The notes below the pieces were generated by a model. The model made no database searches. It saw only the letters and a program-made list of their open reading frames with translations, and had not been told where the DNA came from. Source: Collimonas sp. OK607 (GTDB taxonomy: Bacteria > Pseudomonadota > Gammaproteobacteria > Burkholderiales > Burkholderiaceae_D). From it: a stretch of DNA of 64,000 nucleotides. Both the position numbers and the translations under genes were made by a program. This document shows, piece after piece, positions 16,774 through 26,587 of this stretch (the stretch's first letter is position 1; every line of letters begins with the position of its first letter). The stretch lies in contig NZ_FOKF01000004.1 of assembly GCF_900111995.1 (NCBI RefSeq), forward strand, positions 124,001-188,000, written 5' to 3'.

Positions 16774-17978
16774 ACGAATCGATACCCACTCCAGAATCGA
16801 ACCAGCCTGCTGGTCCTGCCGTCAGTGCGACGTCGCCATCGTCAGCCGCGCAACCTGTGCTGCAACCTTATGTTATCGACAAGGGCAAGAGCTCAAAGCG
16901 GGGCCTTGGCCTGGTCTACGGCATATTGCTGTTGCTGGCCTTGGCGTTGGCAGCGCAATGGTGGGTGATGCACACCGAGAACAACAAGCTGCGCCAGGAA
17001 ATAGCGCGCCGCCTGCAAGTCGGCGACAGCACCAATACCGAGACCAAGGTGCTGGTCAAGTCGGTGCAGGATGAGTCGAAGGAATTGCAGGGCAAGGTCA
17101 GCGTGCTGGAAAGCAAGCAAGTCGAAGCGCAAAGCCAGCAACTGGCGCTCGAGCAGTTATACAAGGATTTGTCCCGCAATAGCGACGATTGGACCCTGGC
17201 CCAGGTAGAAGACGTGCTGTCGACTGCCAGCCAGCAATTGCAACTGGCCGGCAACGTCCAGGGTGCGCTGATCGCGCTGCAGAACGCCGACAAAAATCTG
17301 TCGCGCTCCGACAAGCCGCAATTCATCATCGTGCGCCGCGCCATCGCCAGCGATATCGAAAAACTGAAAGCCTTGCCGACGCTGGATGTCACCGGCATCG
17401 CGGTACGGCTTGACAGCATCATCGGCCAGATCGACAGCATGCCGCTGTTGTCCGATGAAAAGCCGATCGTCGGCGTCAGCAAGCCGAATAATCAGGCTGT
17501 CAACCCGGCTGTCGTCAGCAGCAAGCCAAAAGCCGCCGGTGTTGGCAATGCCGGCAATGTCGCCAAGTCGCAAGCTGCGGCCGATGCCGCGGTGACTGAC
17601 TGGAAGAACAGCTTGAAGGATAAATGGCAAAGCTGGAGCAGCGAGATGTGGACTGAAATCAGCCAGCTGATCAGGGTCCGTACTGTCGATACGCCTGAGG
17701 CCTTGCTGTTGTCGCCAACCCAGGCTTACTACGCCCGGGAGAACCTGAAGCTGCGTTTGCTTAACGCCCGCCTTGGCCTGCTGTCGCGTAACGAATCGGC
17801 ATTCCGCAGCGACCTGATTGCCGCTCAGGAAACCATCACCAAGTATTTCGACACGCGCGCCAAGCAGACCCAGACCGTACAGACGCTGCTGAAGCAAGTC
17901 CAAAGCAGCAATCTCTCGATCACCATGCCGGCGCTGGATAGTCCAGCGGCGATCCGTACTTACAAAGGCAAGCCATAG
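16770..17978 (+). CDS. hemX: HemX-like membrane protein (uroporphyrin-III C-methyltransferase-related)
   Basis: 402 residues. A cytoplasmic proline/serine-rich N terminus, one membrane helix (GLVYGILLLLALALAAQWWV, about residues 47-66), a coiled coil (about residues 68-130, rich in K, E, Q) and a C-terminal HemX domain with DWTLAQVEDVLSTASQQLQLAGN and NLKLRLLNARLGLLSRNE. Despite the old name no methyltransferase domain is present; the role in heme synthesis is not firmly known. Sits between hemD and hemY, four bases from the latter. Confidence 0.9.
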   Translation: MNESIPTPESNQPAGPAVSATSPSSAAQPVLQPYVIDKGKSSKRGLGLVYGILLLLALALAAQWWVMHTENNKLRQEIARRLQVGDSTNTETKVLVKSVQDESKELQGKVSVLESKQVEAQSQQLALEQLYKDLSRNSDDWTLAQVEDVLSTASQQLQLAGNVQGALIALQNADKNLSRSDKPQFIIVRRAIASDIEKLKALPTLDVTGIAVRLDSIIGQIDSMPLLSDEKPIVGVSKPNNQAVNPAVVSSKPKAAGVGNAGNVAKSQAAADAAVTDWKNSLKDKWQSWSSEMWTEISQLIRVRTVDTPEALLLSPTQAYYARENLKLRLLNARLGLLSRNESAFRSDLIAAQETITKYFDTRAKQTQTVQTLLKQVQSSNLSITMPALDSPAAIRTYKGKP

Positions 17979-17982
17979 TCCT

Positions 17983-19179
17983 ATGCGATTCTTTCTCCGG
18001 CTTGTTGCTCTGTTTGCGGTCGCCATCGGCCTGGCTGTGGTGGCGCGTTACAACCCCGGTAATGTGGTGCTGTTTTTCCCGCCATACCGGATTGACCTGT
18101 CACTGAATTTTTTCGTCGTAGCGCTGGCGATTCTATTCATCATCTTATACGTGATGATCCGGGCGATCCGGGTCACCCAGAAATTGCCTGCGCGCGTGAT
18201 CGGTTATCGCCGCAATAAACGTGAAACCACCGCCAACAACGCCTTGCGCGATTCTCTCAAGTCCTTGTTCGAGGGCCGTTTCGGCCAGGCCGAAAAAGCC
18301 GCCACCCGCGCCGCCGAACTGCCCGACAACCTGGGCGTGGCAGCTTTGATCGGCGCCCGTGCTGCGCATCGCATGGGGCAACCCGAGCGGCGCGATATCT
18401 GGCTGGCCAGCATCGAAGAGGACGAGCCGCTGAAAACGGCGCGGCTGATTACGACGCTGGATCTGCTGGTGGATGAACACAAGTCGCAGGCGGCGCTGCA
18501 AACCGTCAATGAACTGAACGCCCGCGGCACGCGCCATATCCACGCCTTGCGGCTGGCCTTGAAAGCCAACCAGCAAGCCAAGAACTGGCCGGAAGTGTTG
18601 CGTCTGGTACGCAACCTGGACAAGCACGACGCCTTGCATCCAGCCTTGTCGACGCGCTTGCGTGAACTGTCTTACGACGGTTTGCTGTCGGACGATGCCC
18701 ACGATGCTGAATCGATTACCCGCTTGTGGGCTACGGTGCCGAGCGAAGACCGGATCAAGCCGTTCATCGCCATGCGTGCCGCCAACGCATTCAACAAATG
18801 CGGTTTGCATGCCGAAGCCCGCGCCATCGTCGAGAAATCCCTGGCAACAGAGTGGGACCAGCGTTTGTTGCCGGTCTACCGCGATGCTGCCGCGGCTGAA
18901 GCTACGCCTGCGTTGCTGTCGCAAATCGAGCATTGCGAACGTTGGGCAATCAAGGCGCCGAACGATGCCGAGCTGGCATTGACCCTGGGCAGCTTCTGCT
19001 TCAAGCAAAAATTATGGGGCAAAGCCCAGCGTCATCTGGAGCAGGCCTTGTCGGACTCGGTGGCGCCAGCCACGGTGCGTGAAGCGCATCTGAAACTGGG
19101 GCAATTACATGAGGCGATTGACCAGCAAGCATTGGCAGCAGAGCACTATCGCCAGTGTGCGCTGGCGACCGCGCTGTAG
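17983..19179 (+). CDS. hemY: HemY, heme-biosynthesis-associated TPR membrane protein
   Basis: 398 residues. Two membrane helices at about residues 1-22 and 40-62 (LNFFVVALAILFIILYVMIRAI) make up the HemY N-terminal domain; the remaining 300 residues are tetratricopeptide-like helices facing the periplasm or cytoplasm. SLKSLFEGRFGQAEKAATRAAELPDN is the conserved entry. Known in gamma- and betaproteobacteria as the last gene of hemCDXY; it is not protoporphyrinogen oxidase. Ends 34 bases before a strong terminator. Confidence 0.92.
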   Translation: MRFFLRLVALFAVAIGLAVVARYNPGNVVLFFPPYRIDLSLNFFVVALAILFIILYVMIRAIRVTQKLPARVIGYRRNKRETTANNALRDSLKSLFEGRFGQAEKAATRAAELPDNLGVAALIGARAAHRMGQPERRDIWLASIEEDEPLKTARLITTLDLLVDEHKSQAALQTVNELNARGTRHIHALRLALKANQQAKNWPEVLRLVRNLDKHDALHPALSTRLRELSYDGLLSDDAHDAESITRLWATVPSEDRIKPFIAMRAANAFNKCGLHAEARAIVEKSLATEWDQRLLPVYRDAAAAEATPALLSQIEHCERWAIKAPNDAELALTLGSFCFKQKLWGKAQRHLEQALSDSVAPATVREAHLKLGQLHEAIDQQALAAEHYRQCALATAL

Positions 19180-19213
19180 GCGATAAATTCCGCTGTTGCG
19201 GTCTGAATCCCTG

Positions 19214-19269
19214 AAACGGGGCAGAGTTTTACGCAATTTCATGGCGTAAAGCTCTGCCCCGTTTTTTTT
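19214..19269 (+). terminator. long-stem terminator after the hemCDXY block
   Basis: AAACGGGGCAGAGTTTTACGC (19214-19234) pairs with 19244-19263 with one mismatch, then eight T. The GGGGCAGAG stem resembles the GGGGTCAGAG repeats elsewhere in the window, so it may have arisen from a repeat element that now serves as a terminator. Confidence 0.8.
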
Positions 19270-19380
19270 GCACGGTGTTGTTTTCCGCAACCCCGGAAGA
19301 CGGTCGATTCGTCGTGATTTTGTCGAAAACGCAATCGTCCCCTATACTTGTCATCCGTCGTTACCCATGAAAGAGATTCA

Positions 19381-20703
19381 TTGAACAACCTGTTATTGGT
19401 TTTCGCAGCATTATTTCTGGTAGCACTCAACGGTTTTTTTGTTGCTGCCGAATTCGGTCTAGTCAAATTACGCCAGACCCGTATTCGCGCCATCGCCAAG
19501 ACGCAAGGCCTGCGCGGCCGCATTCTGGCGACAGTGCACCATCAGCTGGACGCCTATCTGTCCGCCTGCCAACTCGGTATTACGCTCGCCTCGCTGGGAC
19601 TGGGCTGGATCGGTGAACCGGCATTTGCCAGCTTGCTGCAGCCGGTGTTCGGCTGGGTCGGCATCAGTTCACCGGAACTGATCCACGGTATTTCGTTTTT
19701 CTTCGCTTTCTTCCTGATTTCATTCCTGCACATCGTGATAGGCGAACTCGCGCCCAAGACCGTCGCGATACGCAATCCCGAAGTAATAGGGCTGTGGTGC
19801 GCCTTGCCCTTGTACGGTTTTTACTGGGCCATGTATCCGGCCATCTGGGTGCTCAACGCCAGCGCCAACTGGATCTTGCGCATGGCAGGGCTGGGTGGCG
19901 TTCACGGCCATGATGCGCAGTATTCGGCAGACGAACTGAAGTTGATTTTGCGCGGTAGTCACGCCGGTGAAAAATTCAACCGTGAAGAATGGAAAGTGCT
20001 GGCGCAGTCACTCGATTTCAGCGAACTCGAGGTATCCGACCTGATGCGGCCCATCAATGAGATCACCGCCTTGCATCAGTCGCGCAGCCTGAAGGAAAAC
20101 CTGGAAACCATCTACCGCCACCGCTTTAGCCGCTATCCCTACTTTGACCAGAGCGGCATCAATGTACTGGGCGTGATCCATCTCAAGGATTTGTTTATCG
20201 CCCAACAGGAAGGCAAGTCGATCGAGAGCCTGAGTGCTTATTTACGACCGGTGGAATATGTCTCGCCGCGCATGGCGGCATTGGAACTGTTCCGCCGCTT
20301 CCGCACCGGCGCGCCGCATTTTGCCATCATCGGCAAAAAGGGTAGCATGCCGGAGGGGTTTATCACGCTCGATAATTTACTGGGCGCGATGGTGGGGGAG
20401 ATCCGCGATGAATTCCGGCGCAACGACAATGAGTGGAGTCGCCTGGATGATGGCACCCTGCTGGGCAAGGGTAGCCTGCCCATCTTCAGCCTGGAACGGA
20501 TACTCGGCATCGACGTTGTGATTGACGGCGATGAAGATGTCGACTCGGTTGGCGGCCTGATCATGGCCAAGCTCGGCGATCTGCCGCATGAAGGGCAGAA
20601 AATCGAATTCGACGGGTTCGATATCGTGGTCAAGAAAATGAACGGGCCGCGGATTGTGCTGGTCAAGGTGTATCCGGCGCAACGCGCGGCCGATACCGAA
20701 TAG
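19381..20703 (+). CDS. CNNM/CorC-like transmembrane protein with CBS and transporter-associated domains
   Basis: 440 residues from TTG at 19381, chosen because GAAAGAGA precedes it; TTG at 19348 would add 11 residues. The N-terminal DUF21/CNNM membrane domain (about residues 1-190) opens FVALNGFFVAAEFGLVKLR, then come two CBS domains (about 205-330, with DLMRPINEI and VLGVIHLKDLF) and a CorC_HlyC domain at the C terminus (ending IEFDGFDIVVKKMNGPRIVLVKV). Members are linked to Mg/Co efflux; the old label hemolysin is historical. It lies alone after the heme block. Confidence 0.9.
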   Translation: MNNLLLVFAALFLVALNGFFVAAEFGLVKLRQTRIRAIAKTQGLRGRILATVHHQLDAYLSACQLGITLASLGLGWIGEPAFASLLQPVFGWVGISSPELIHGISFFFAFFLISFLHIVIGELAPKTVAIRNPEVIGLWCALPLYGFYWAMYPAIWVLNASANWILRMAGLGGVHGHDAQYSADELKLILRGSHAGEKFNREEWKVLAQSLDFSELEVSDLMRPINEITALHQSRSLKENLETIYRHRFSRYPYFDQSGINVLGVIHLKDLFIAQQEGKSIESLSAYLRPVEYVSPRMAALELFRRFRTGAPHFAIIGKKGSMPEGFITLDNLLGAMVGEIRDEFRRNDNEWSRLDDGTLLGKGSLPIFSLERILGIDVVIDGDEDVDSVGGLIMAKLGDLPHEGQKIEFDGFDIVVKKMNGPRIVLVKVYPAQRAADTE

Positions 20704-20765
20704 ACGCGACACCGGTAGTTGCTGGCGACGGCTATTGGTATACACGCCGCCGTTAGCAGCCGACT

Positions 20766-21719
20766 TTAAGGGAAAATCGCCCCCAACCGCACTGACCAGC
20801 TTGCCATCGGCGTGCCGGACCAGACATTACGGTTAAACAGGTAGAGCCGCTGGCTGCGCAACTTGCTCGGCCACGGTTGTTCGTCGAGCGACAAGCCCAG
20901 GCTGGGCTGGCATTCCGGACGCGGGAAGCGGCCGTCGTGATCCAGGACGTCCCGCATGCGTTTGGCCTCGCCGTCCATGTGAAACGCTGTCGGCACTACT
21001 TCATCGACCGGCAGATCCGCAAGCCAGGCATCCCCCACGCACCATGACGCTAACGCTGTGATCGACAACGCCACGTTGGCGGGCAGGGCGTCGCGGCTGC
21101 GTTTGACTACATCGGCCAGGAACGGCTTCTGGCTATGCATGACTTCGAAATCAAGTTGCACTACCTGGCTCGGGCTGCGTGTCGCTGCGGCGACCACGGC
21201 GTTGACGATAGTCCGTTTTTGCCTTTCGTTCAGGGTCGGTTTATGCGCGCCGCGAGCCATCTCGATATGGACGATAGTGACAACCGGCGCTTTTTGCTGC
21301 AAACGGTTTTGGGCGTACCACGCCGGCGGTAGTTTCAACGATTGCTGACGGCGCCGGACGCTGGCGCTGCCATCGCGCAGCAGGACCGTGGTGTCGAGCA
21401 CCGCGACCCCCATCCGCTGATCCTGGATTGAGGGCGCCGGACTGTCTGCTGCGCCTTTGCCTTGCCTGGCGCTGCCGTCGATCCAGGTGCGAACGTCGTC
21501 GGGCCGTTCTCCTACCCACAGCATCAGCGGCGGCAAAGCGGATAACGCTGCCTGGCGGCTGGCAAACGCTGACGATTCCTCAGCCGCGACAGGTTTGGGC
21601 GGCGCGGTTTTTGCGAGCAAATTGGCGCTGCCTAACAGCAGTAACGCGCATGACAAGCTATGCAGAAATCGACGCGGACGACGCCGGGCTGGCTGTGACG
21701 GATAATAAATTGTACTCAA
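20766..21719 (-). CDS. DUF3142 family exported protein
   Basis: About 317 residues from TTG at 21719; the frame is open to an ATG at 21791, but those extra residues are Ser/Arg-rich and spoil the signal peptide. From 21719 a signal sequence is visible (basic RRRPRRFLHSLSCALLLLGSANLLA). The DUF3142 core reads VVQLDFEVMHSQKPFLADVVKRSRDAL, LSITALASWCVGD, LPVDEVVPTAFHMDG and ends LYLFNRNVWS. The ordering suggests a TIM-barrel-like exported protein of unknown role. Convergent with the CNNM gene. Confidence 0.75.
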   Translation of the reverse strand: MSTIYYPSQPARRRPRRFLHSLSCALLLLGSANLLAKTAPPKPVAAEESSAFASRQAALSALPPLMLWVGERPDDVRTWIDGSARQGKGAADSPAPSIQDQRMGVAVLDTTVLLRDGSASVRRRQQSLKLPPAWYAQNRLQQKAPVVTIVHIEMARGAHKPTLNERQKRTIVNAVVAAATRSPSQVVQLDFEVMHSQKPFLADVVKRSRDALPANVALSITALASWCVGDAWLADLPVDEVVPTAFHMDGEAKRMRDVLDHDGRFPRPECQPSLGLSLDEQPWPSKLRSQRLYLFNRNVWSGTPMASWSVRLGAIFP

Positions 21720-21813
21720 AATGGCTTCTCGAATTGAGTGCGGCTGCGGTCGACAGGACGGCAGCCGCGATCTCTTACTGCATGAACTCATTGTATTAAC
21801 TTATTGCACGAAC

Positions 21814-22596
21814 TTACTGCATGAACCAACCATGGCTGACCACTATCGATTGCCCGGTCAGCGCGTTGGATTCGAAGCCGCCGAGGAAAATTGCGGTTTG
21901 CGCCACATCGTGGGTGGTGGTGAACTCGCCGTCCACGGTGTCTTTCAACATCACGTTCTTGACTACTTCGTCTTCGGTAATGCCGAGTTCCTTGGCTTGT
22001 TCCGGAATCTGCTTTTCCACCAGCGGAGTGCGGACGAAACCAGGGCAGATGACGTTGGCGCGAATCTTGTTTTTCGCGCCTTCTTTGGCGACCACCTTGG
22101 CCAGGCCGATCAAGCCGTGCTTGGCGGTGACGTACGGCGCTTTCAGCGGCGAGGCTTCATGCGAGTGTACCGATCCCATGTAAATGATCGAGCCGCCGTT
22201 GCCTTTCTTGATCATTTCGCGCATCGCTGCACGGGTAGTCAGGTAAGCGCCATCGAGATGGATCGCCAGCATTTTTTTCCAGTTGTCCAGGGTCGAGTCG
22301 ACGATCGGGGCGATGATCTGGATCCCGGCGTTGCTGATCAGGACGTCGATGCTGCCATAGGCGGCGACAGTATCGGCGATGCCTTTGTCGACCTGGGCTT
22401 CGTCGGTGACGTTCATGGCGACCGCCATCGCGATGCCGCCGGACTGGGTGATCTCGTTGGCGGTGGCAGTGGCGGCGTCGAGTTGCAGGTCAGCGATCAC
22501 GACCTTGGCGCCGGCGCGTGCGTATTCGATGGCGATTTCCTTGCCGATGCCGCTGGCGGAACCGGTAATCAGTGCAACTTTATCTTTGAGTGACAT
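21814..22596 (-). CDS. bdhA: 3-hydroxybutyrate dehydrogenase
   Basis: 260-residue short-chain dehydrogenase that interconverts (R)-3-hydroxybutyrate and acetoacetate with [11 protein letters not shown] (about residues 11-18) binds the nucleotide, NAG at about residue 90, and catalytic Ser/Tyr/Lys lie in IYMGSVHS and APYVTAKHG (Y about 155, K about 159). The ending [18 protein letters not shown] is typical of D-beta-hydroxybutyrate dehydrogenases. It lies 50 bases downstream of acetoacetate decarboxylase on the same strand, and both act on acetoacetate. Confidence 0.93.
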   Translation of the reverse strand: MSLKDKVALITGSASGIGKEIAIEYARAGAKVVIADLQLDAATATANEITQSGGIAMAVAMNVTDEAQVDKGIADTVAAYGSIDVLISNAGIQIIAPIVDSTLDNWKKMLAIHLDGAYLTTRAAMREMIKKGNGGSIIYMGSVHSHEASPLKAPYVTAKHGLIGLAKVVAKEGAKNKIRANVICPGFVRTPLVEKQIPEQAKELGITEDEVVKNVMLKDTVDGEFTTTHDVAQTAIFLGGFESNALTGQSIVVSHGWFMQ

Positions 22597-22646
22597 GGCA
22601 TTCCTTTATTTGCGTGATGATTTACGTGACGTTGGTTGGCTTAGGG

Positions 22647-23387
22647 TTACTTGGCCAGATAATCATAGGCGACCGTGCCCAGGGGCAAGGTCAGGTCAGA
22701 CAAAATGTGTACTGCAGATAATACTTCCAGCACCGGCAGATCGGCGACGGGCGCTAACGCATGCGCGTGCAGGTCAAGTGCGCCAGGGCCGCTCCAGGCG
22801 CCTTTGACGGTGATGTCGGTCAAGCTGTACTGTACCAGTTCGCAGATGCGCGGTGTGCCGTCGACATGCGGAATGATTTTGAGCAAGAAAGCCGGCGTTT
22901 CCAGCGATTTCTTGATCGCTGCATTATCGAGCGTCTTGTGCTTGTATCCCATGGTGCCGGTGGCGACCCGGAAGTCGCTGTAATCTAGCGTGCCCATCAG
23001 GGTATCGGTATGCACGCGCAACTCCGGGTTGCCGAGTTTTTTCGGAAAACCCCATAGTTCGCGGCCGCCGGCAATCGGCGGATGGTCATTCAGAAACATG
23101 CTGTGGACATAACCGCCAGCCACGCCATCGAGCGTCACCGGAATGACTTGCCCCGATTCGCAGTAATGCCCAAAGCCGGTGGAATCCGGCATTTTGATAA
23201 ATTCAAACTTGACGATCGGCTCGACGAATTGCAGCGGCGCAGGAATGATTTTCTTGAGCGCTTCCGGATCGGTACGGTAGGTGATGATCAGGAATTCGCG
23301 ATTGATGAAACGATAAGGGCCCGGCGGAAAAGCGGGATTGTGGATAGGCATCGCAAAGGCGTTGTTGCGGACATCGTTTTCAGTCAT
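22647..23387 (-). CDS. adc: acetoacetate decarboxylase
   Basis: 246 residues. It converts acetoacetate to acetone and CO2. The Schiff-base lysine is in [14 protein letters not shown] (K116, K117; the paired lysines are the family hallmark), and [20 protein letters not shown] precedes it. The upstream frame is clean and the ATG at 23387 has AAGGAAGA nearby on the minus strand. With bdhA it forms a two-gene ketone-body operon; the pair is common in Burkholderiales, which store polyhydroxybutyrate. Confidence 0.94.
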   Translation of the reverse strand: MTENDVRNNAFAMPIHNPAFPPGPYRFINREFLIITYRTDPEALKKIIPAPLQFVEPIVKFEFIKMPDSTGFGHYCESGQVIPVTLDGVAGGYVHSMFLNDHPPIAGGRELWGFPKKLGNPELRVHTDTLMGTLDYSDFRVATGTMGYKHKTLDNAAIKKSLETPAFLLKIIPHVDGTPRICELVQYSLTDITVKGAWSGPGALDLHAHALAPVADLPVLEVLSAVHILSDLTLPLGTVAYDYLAK

Positions 23388-23949
23388 GGATCTTCCTTGT
23401 TATGAAAAGACTTGCTGGTGGCCTGGCCTGTTTGAGACAAACACAACAGGGGAAAGGTTGCCATTGCTTTCCGATGTTTTGTGTAAAACGGTTGTTTAGC
23501 CTCTCGGACAAGATGTGTAATTGCAAATAAAGCAATGTAAAAAATTGGGAAACGCCATTCAGAATACGCAAGCATTATGACAAGCGCATCTCAGGAAATC
23601 TTGCAGGGTAAATATCTCATGCGGGAATTTACTTGCGGCGAAATACAGAACAGAATGTATTCGTATGCAAATCTGCCAATTCAAAAGATTGCGGCAGATG
23701 CTTCTTGATGATGATTGCATAAAATGCAATTTTATGTCGGTGAATGTAAATAACTTGAGTGGTGGTAGCGTTATCAGCTAAAGTGGCGCACTTTTTTCAG
23801 TTTTTCCTGTTTCGGTATTCAGGGAGGTTTACCGGATCGATGGGTAGGGAAAAGGAAGCAGTAGGATCAGCGCAGGCCGTGCAGTGTCATGTTTGCAGGC
23901 GGCCAGCAGCGATATTCTAAAAAAAGCGTAATCTAATCGGAGAGAACAT
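23388..23949. other. 562-base divergent intergenic region between adc and dctA
   Basis: No gene seen. It is AT-rich and holds a perfect palindrome, ATTGCAT(aaa)ATGCAAT at 23714-23730, a possible regulator site for dctA. A 29-codon frame at about 23620-23709 has no ribosome binding site and is not called. GTGGCGCAC at about 23781 resembles half of a sigma-54 element but lacks the downstream TTGC. Confidence 0.5.
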
Positions 23950-25278
23950 ATGGCAAAACCAGCGCTTTACAAATCACTCTATGTACAGGTATTGACCGCC
24001 ATCGTGATCGGCGTCGTGCTTGGACATCTGTACCCGGAAACCGGGGCGGCAATGAAACCGCTCGGCGACGGCTTCATCAAATTGATCAAGATGATCATTG
24101 CGCCGGTGATTTTCTGCACCGTGGTAATCGGCATCGCCGGCATGGAAGACATGAAGAAAGTCGGCAAGACCGGCGGCCTGGCTTTGCTGTATTTTGAAAT
24201 CATGAGTACCGTGGCTTTGATTCTCGGCCTGGTGGTGGTCAACGTCTGGCATCCGGGCACCGGCATGCACGTCGACCTGAGTGCGCTCGACACTAAGAGC
24301 ATTGCTGCCTATACCGGTCCGGGCAAGATGGAGTCAGCCAGCGACTTCCTGTTCCACATCATTCCAAGCAGTTTTGTCGATGCTTTTGCCAAGAACGAGA
24401 TCCTGCAAGTATTGCTGATCGCGATACTGTTCGGTTTTGCGCTGCATAAGTTCGGCGGTCGCGGCACGCTGGTGTTTGATTTTGTCGAAAAATTCTCGCA
24501 TGTGCTGTTCGGCATGGTCGGCCTGATCATGAAAGTCGCACCTATCGGCGCTTTTGGCGCGATGGCTTTCACTATCGGTAAATACGGCCTCGGCTCGTTG
24601 CTGTCGCTGGGCCAGCTGATGGGCGCGTTTTACCTGACCTGCCTGTTGTTCATTTTCGGCGTACTGGGAGTAGTCGCCAGGGTGCACGGTTTCAGCGTCT
24701 GGAAATTCGTCAAATACATCAAGGAAGAATTACTGATCGTACTCGGTACTTCGTCGTCGGAATCGGTGCTGCCGCGCCTGATGGGCAAGATGGAAAACCT
24801 GGGCGCCAAGAAATCGGTGGTCGGCCTGGTGATTCCAACCGGCTACTCGTTCAACCTGGACGGCACGTCGATCTACCTGACCATGGCTGCAGTATTTATC
24901 GCCCAGGCGACCGATACGCCGATGACGCTGGTGCAGCAACTGACCTTGCTGGCAGTCCTGCTGCTGACTTCCAAAGGCGCCGCGGGCGTTACCGGCAGCG
25001 GCTTCATCGTTCTTGCGGCGACCTTGTCGGCGGTCGGCCATGTGCCGGTTGCAGGCCTGGCGTTGATCCTGGGTATCGACCGTTTCATGTCGGAAGCACG
25101 CGCCTTGACCAACACCATCGGTAATGGCGTGGCGACTATCGTCGTGGCGAAATGGACCGGCGAGCTGGATGAAGAGCAGTTGCATCGCCAGCTGGATGGC
25201 AAAGCGATCGATTCCGAGCAGGAACTGGCGGCACGCGAAGCGGCGCTGGCGGAGGCTGACCAGCGCAGTCATTCCTAA
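23950..25278 (+). CDS. dctA: C4-dicarboxylate transport protein (proton/sodium symporter)
   Basis: 442-residue inner-membrane carrier of the DAACS/glutamate-transporter fold. [21 protein letters not shown] is the first helix; the two hairpin/unwound regions show [19 protein letters not shown] (serine-rich HP1) and [25 protein letters not shown] (HP2). [18 protein letters not shown] is the cation- and substrate-binding helix and [25 protein letters not shown] the conserved C-terminal helix. It takes up succinate, fumarate and malate. GGAGAGAAC precedes the ATG. Confidence 0.96.
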   Translation: MAKPALYKSLYVQVLTAIVIGVVLGHLYPETGAAMKPLGDGFIKLIKMIIAPVIFCTVVIGIAGMEDMKKVGKTGGLALLYFEIMSTVALILGLVVVNVWHPGTGMHVDLSALDTKSIAAYTGPGKMESASDFLFHIIPSSFVDAFAKNEILQVLLIAILFGFALHKFGGRGTLVFDFVEKFSHVLFGMVGLIMKVAPIGAFGAMAFTIGKYGLGSLLSLGQLMGAFYLTCLLFIFGVLGVVARVHGFSVWKFVKYIKEELLIVLGTSSSESVLPRLMGKMENLGAKKSVVGLVIPTGYSFNLDGTSIYLTMAAVFIAQATDTPMTLVQQLTLLAVLLLTSKGAAGVTGSGFIVLAATLSAVGHVPVAGLALILGIDRFMSEARALTNTIGNGVATIVVAKWTGELDEEQLHRQLDGKAIDSEQELAAREAALAEADQRSHS

Positions 25279-25375
25279 GTTTGCCTGCGGGGGGATTCCC
25301 CTGCATTGAAAAAAAACGGTTGCTATGCACCAGGCTTAAGTTGTCGTATTGGAAATCGTGCTGTAACTCATTCGG

Positions 25376-25413
25376 AACCCGCGTGGCGCTCTGCTCTCGC
25401 GGGTTTCTCTTTT
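25376..25413 (+). terminator. terminator after dctA
   Basis: AACCCGCG (25376-25383) pairs with CGCGGGTT (25398-25405), followed by TCTCTTTT. Confidence 0.7.
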
Positions 25414-25485
25414 GCGGAAGGTGTTAATAGGCAGCTGGCCAAAATCGACTAAAGAAGAGCTGAAAAATGCTATCTTGGAAATGTA

Positions 25486-25543
25486 AATCCAATCTATATT
25501 CCTATATCTGGTACAATTATCCCTAATTTAGGAATATTGGATT
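25486..25543 (+). promoter_or_regulatory. interrupted inverted repeat over the MNT gene promoter (candidate autoregulatory operator)
   Basis: AATCCAAT(ctat)ATTCCTA (25486-25504) is matched, base for base, by TAGGAATATTGGATT (25529-25543): 15 pairs with a 4-base bulge. It ends at the ATG of the next gene and encloses a possible -10 (TACAAT, 25512-25517); AGGA in the right arm is the likely ribosome binding site. The downstream protein has a winged-helix domain and could bind here. Confidence 0.5.
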
Positions 25544-26116
25544 ATGCGACCTCTTGATATCCTTTTCTCGCCGCCGGAGCAGCGACTCATCGCGACGGTG
25601 CTGACTCACCCGGAGCGGGACTTCGGAACCCTTGAGCTATTGAGCAAAATGGGTAGTAGCAGAAGTGCGGGTAGCGTAGTGCTAAAGCGATGGGTAGAGT
25701 CAGGATTGCTGAAAGAACGCAGAGTTGGCAATCAGCGCCGCCTGGCCGCCAATCCCGATTTCATCCTCTACCCCGAACTGCGGAAAATGGCCTTGAAGAC
25801 GGTGAGCCTGGCTGAGCCCTTGGCGTGCGCCCTTGCCCCCATTTCGGAGCGACTACGCGAAGCGTTTGTCTTCGGTTCTGTCGCGGCCGGCAAGGACACC
25901 AATGACAGCGATATTGACATGGTCGTCGTTGGCGACGTGGATCTGTTTACCGTGTCTCCCTTGTTGGACTCAGTGGAGCAAGAGCTAGGGCGGCCAATTC
26001 ATGTGAATGTCTACAACGAGGACGAATGGTCATCTGGCGACGACCCGGTGCTTCAATCCATTAAGGCTGGCCCTCGCATCGATTTAATGGGGGAGCTACG
26101 TGGCACGACCATCTGA
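25544..26116 (+). CDS. winged-helix plus minimal nucleotidyltransferase protein (MNT antitoxin-like)
   Basis: 190 residues in two domains. Residues 1-75 look like a winged helix-turn-helix (LELLSKMGSSRSAGSVVLKRWVESGLLKERRVGNQRRLAAN). Residues 100-190 are a minimal nucleotidyltransferase: FGSVAAGKDTNDSDIDMVVVG gives GS at 111-112 and DxD at 123-125, exactly the GSx10DxD spacing of MntA. In known MNT/HEPN pairs the MNT protein is the antitoxin and adds AMP to the HEPN toxin. The next gene overlaps this one by 17 bases. The promoter carries an inverted repeat, so autorepression through the N-terminal domain is a reasonable inference. Confidence 0.82.
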   Translation: MRPLDILFSPPEQRLIATVLTHPERDFGTLELLSKMGSSRSAGSVVLKRWVESGLLKERRVGNQRRLAANPDFILYPELRKMALKTVSLAEPLACALAPISERLREAFVFGSVAAGKDTNDSDIDMVVVGDVDLFTVSPLLDSVEQELGRPIHVNVYNEDEWSSGDDPVLQSIKAGPRIDLMGELRGTTI

Positions 26117-26537
26117 GTATGAGAATCTGCTGAAGGTAGGCTCTTTTAAGGAAGCTGCTTCGAGCAAGGAATCCGTCAAACAGTTCATGCAGAATGCGCA
26201 AGAGCTACTGGCAGCCTCGAAGGTCGGCCTTGGCGCCTCTCCGCAGTTTTTGCTTGCCTACGAAGGCATGTTCAATGTCGTCATGGCGGTATTGGAGTTC
26301 CATGAGGTTCGCCCGGGCGATGCCGGCGGCCACAGGTCCACAGCAATTGGTCGCGTTGCAGCAGACCTTGGCTTGGCTCCGGCGAAGCAGAGCGCGCTTA
26401 TCCGTCTCCATGATGCTCGCAATCGCGTCACATACCGGAAACCCGTCCCTCCGGTTACCAACTCGGACGCTGATGCCATGCGAAGTATTCTGGACGACAT
26501 GCATTCTGCCGCACGCGCACTTATCGGTTCACTTTAA
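26100..26537 (+). CDS. HEPN-like partner of the MNT protein
   Basis: 145-residue all-helical protein starting at GTG 26100, with GGGGGAG just upstream inside the MNT gene. The helical pattern (about residues 24-75 and 95-145) and RLHDARNRVTYRKPV near residue 102-116 match HEPN proteins. The canonical RNase motif is Rx4-6H; here R107 is followed by Y112 instead of His, so RNase activity may be lost or the protein may rely on other residues. The partner MNT gene immediately upstream makes a toxin-antitoxin-type module likely, but activity is not shown by sequence. Confidence 0.65.
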   Translation: MARPSEYENLLKVGSFKEAASSKESVKQFMQNAQELLAASKVGLGASPQFLLAYEGMFNVVMAVLEFHEVRPGDAGGHRSTAIGRVAADLGLAPAKQSALIRLHDARNRVTYRKPVPPVTNSDADAMRSILDDMHSAARALIGSL

Positions 26538-26587
26538 TGAACCCTTCCAATCTGGTAAATATCGGTGCATAGAGCACAGTAGTAATA

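Noticed and set aside
21721-22593. 290-codon plus-strand frame
   Set aside because: Antisense to bdhA; no family resemblance and low-complexity Gly/Asp/His runs.
23775-23800. Sigma-54 promoter for dctA
   Set aside because: GTGGCGCAC resembles the -24 element, but the -12 GC is missing at the right spacing.
26100-26537. Calling the HEPN partner an active RNase toxin
   Set aside because: The histidine of the Rx4-6H motif is replaced by tyrosine, so activity cannot be claimed from sequence.
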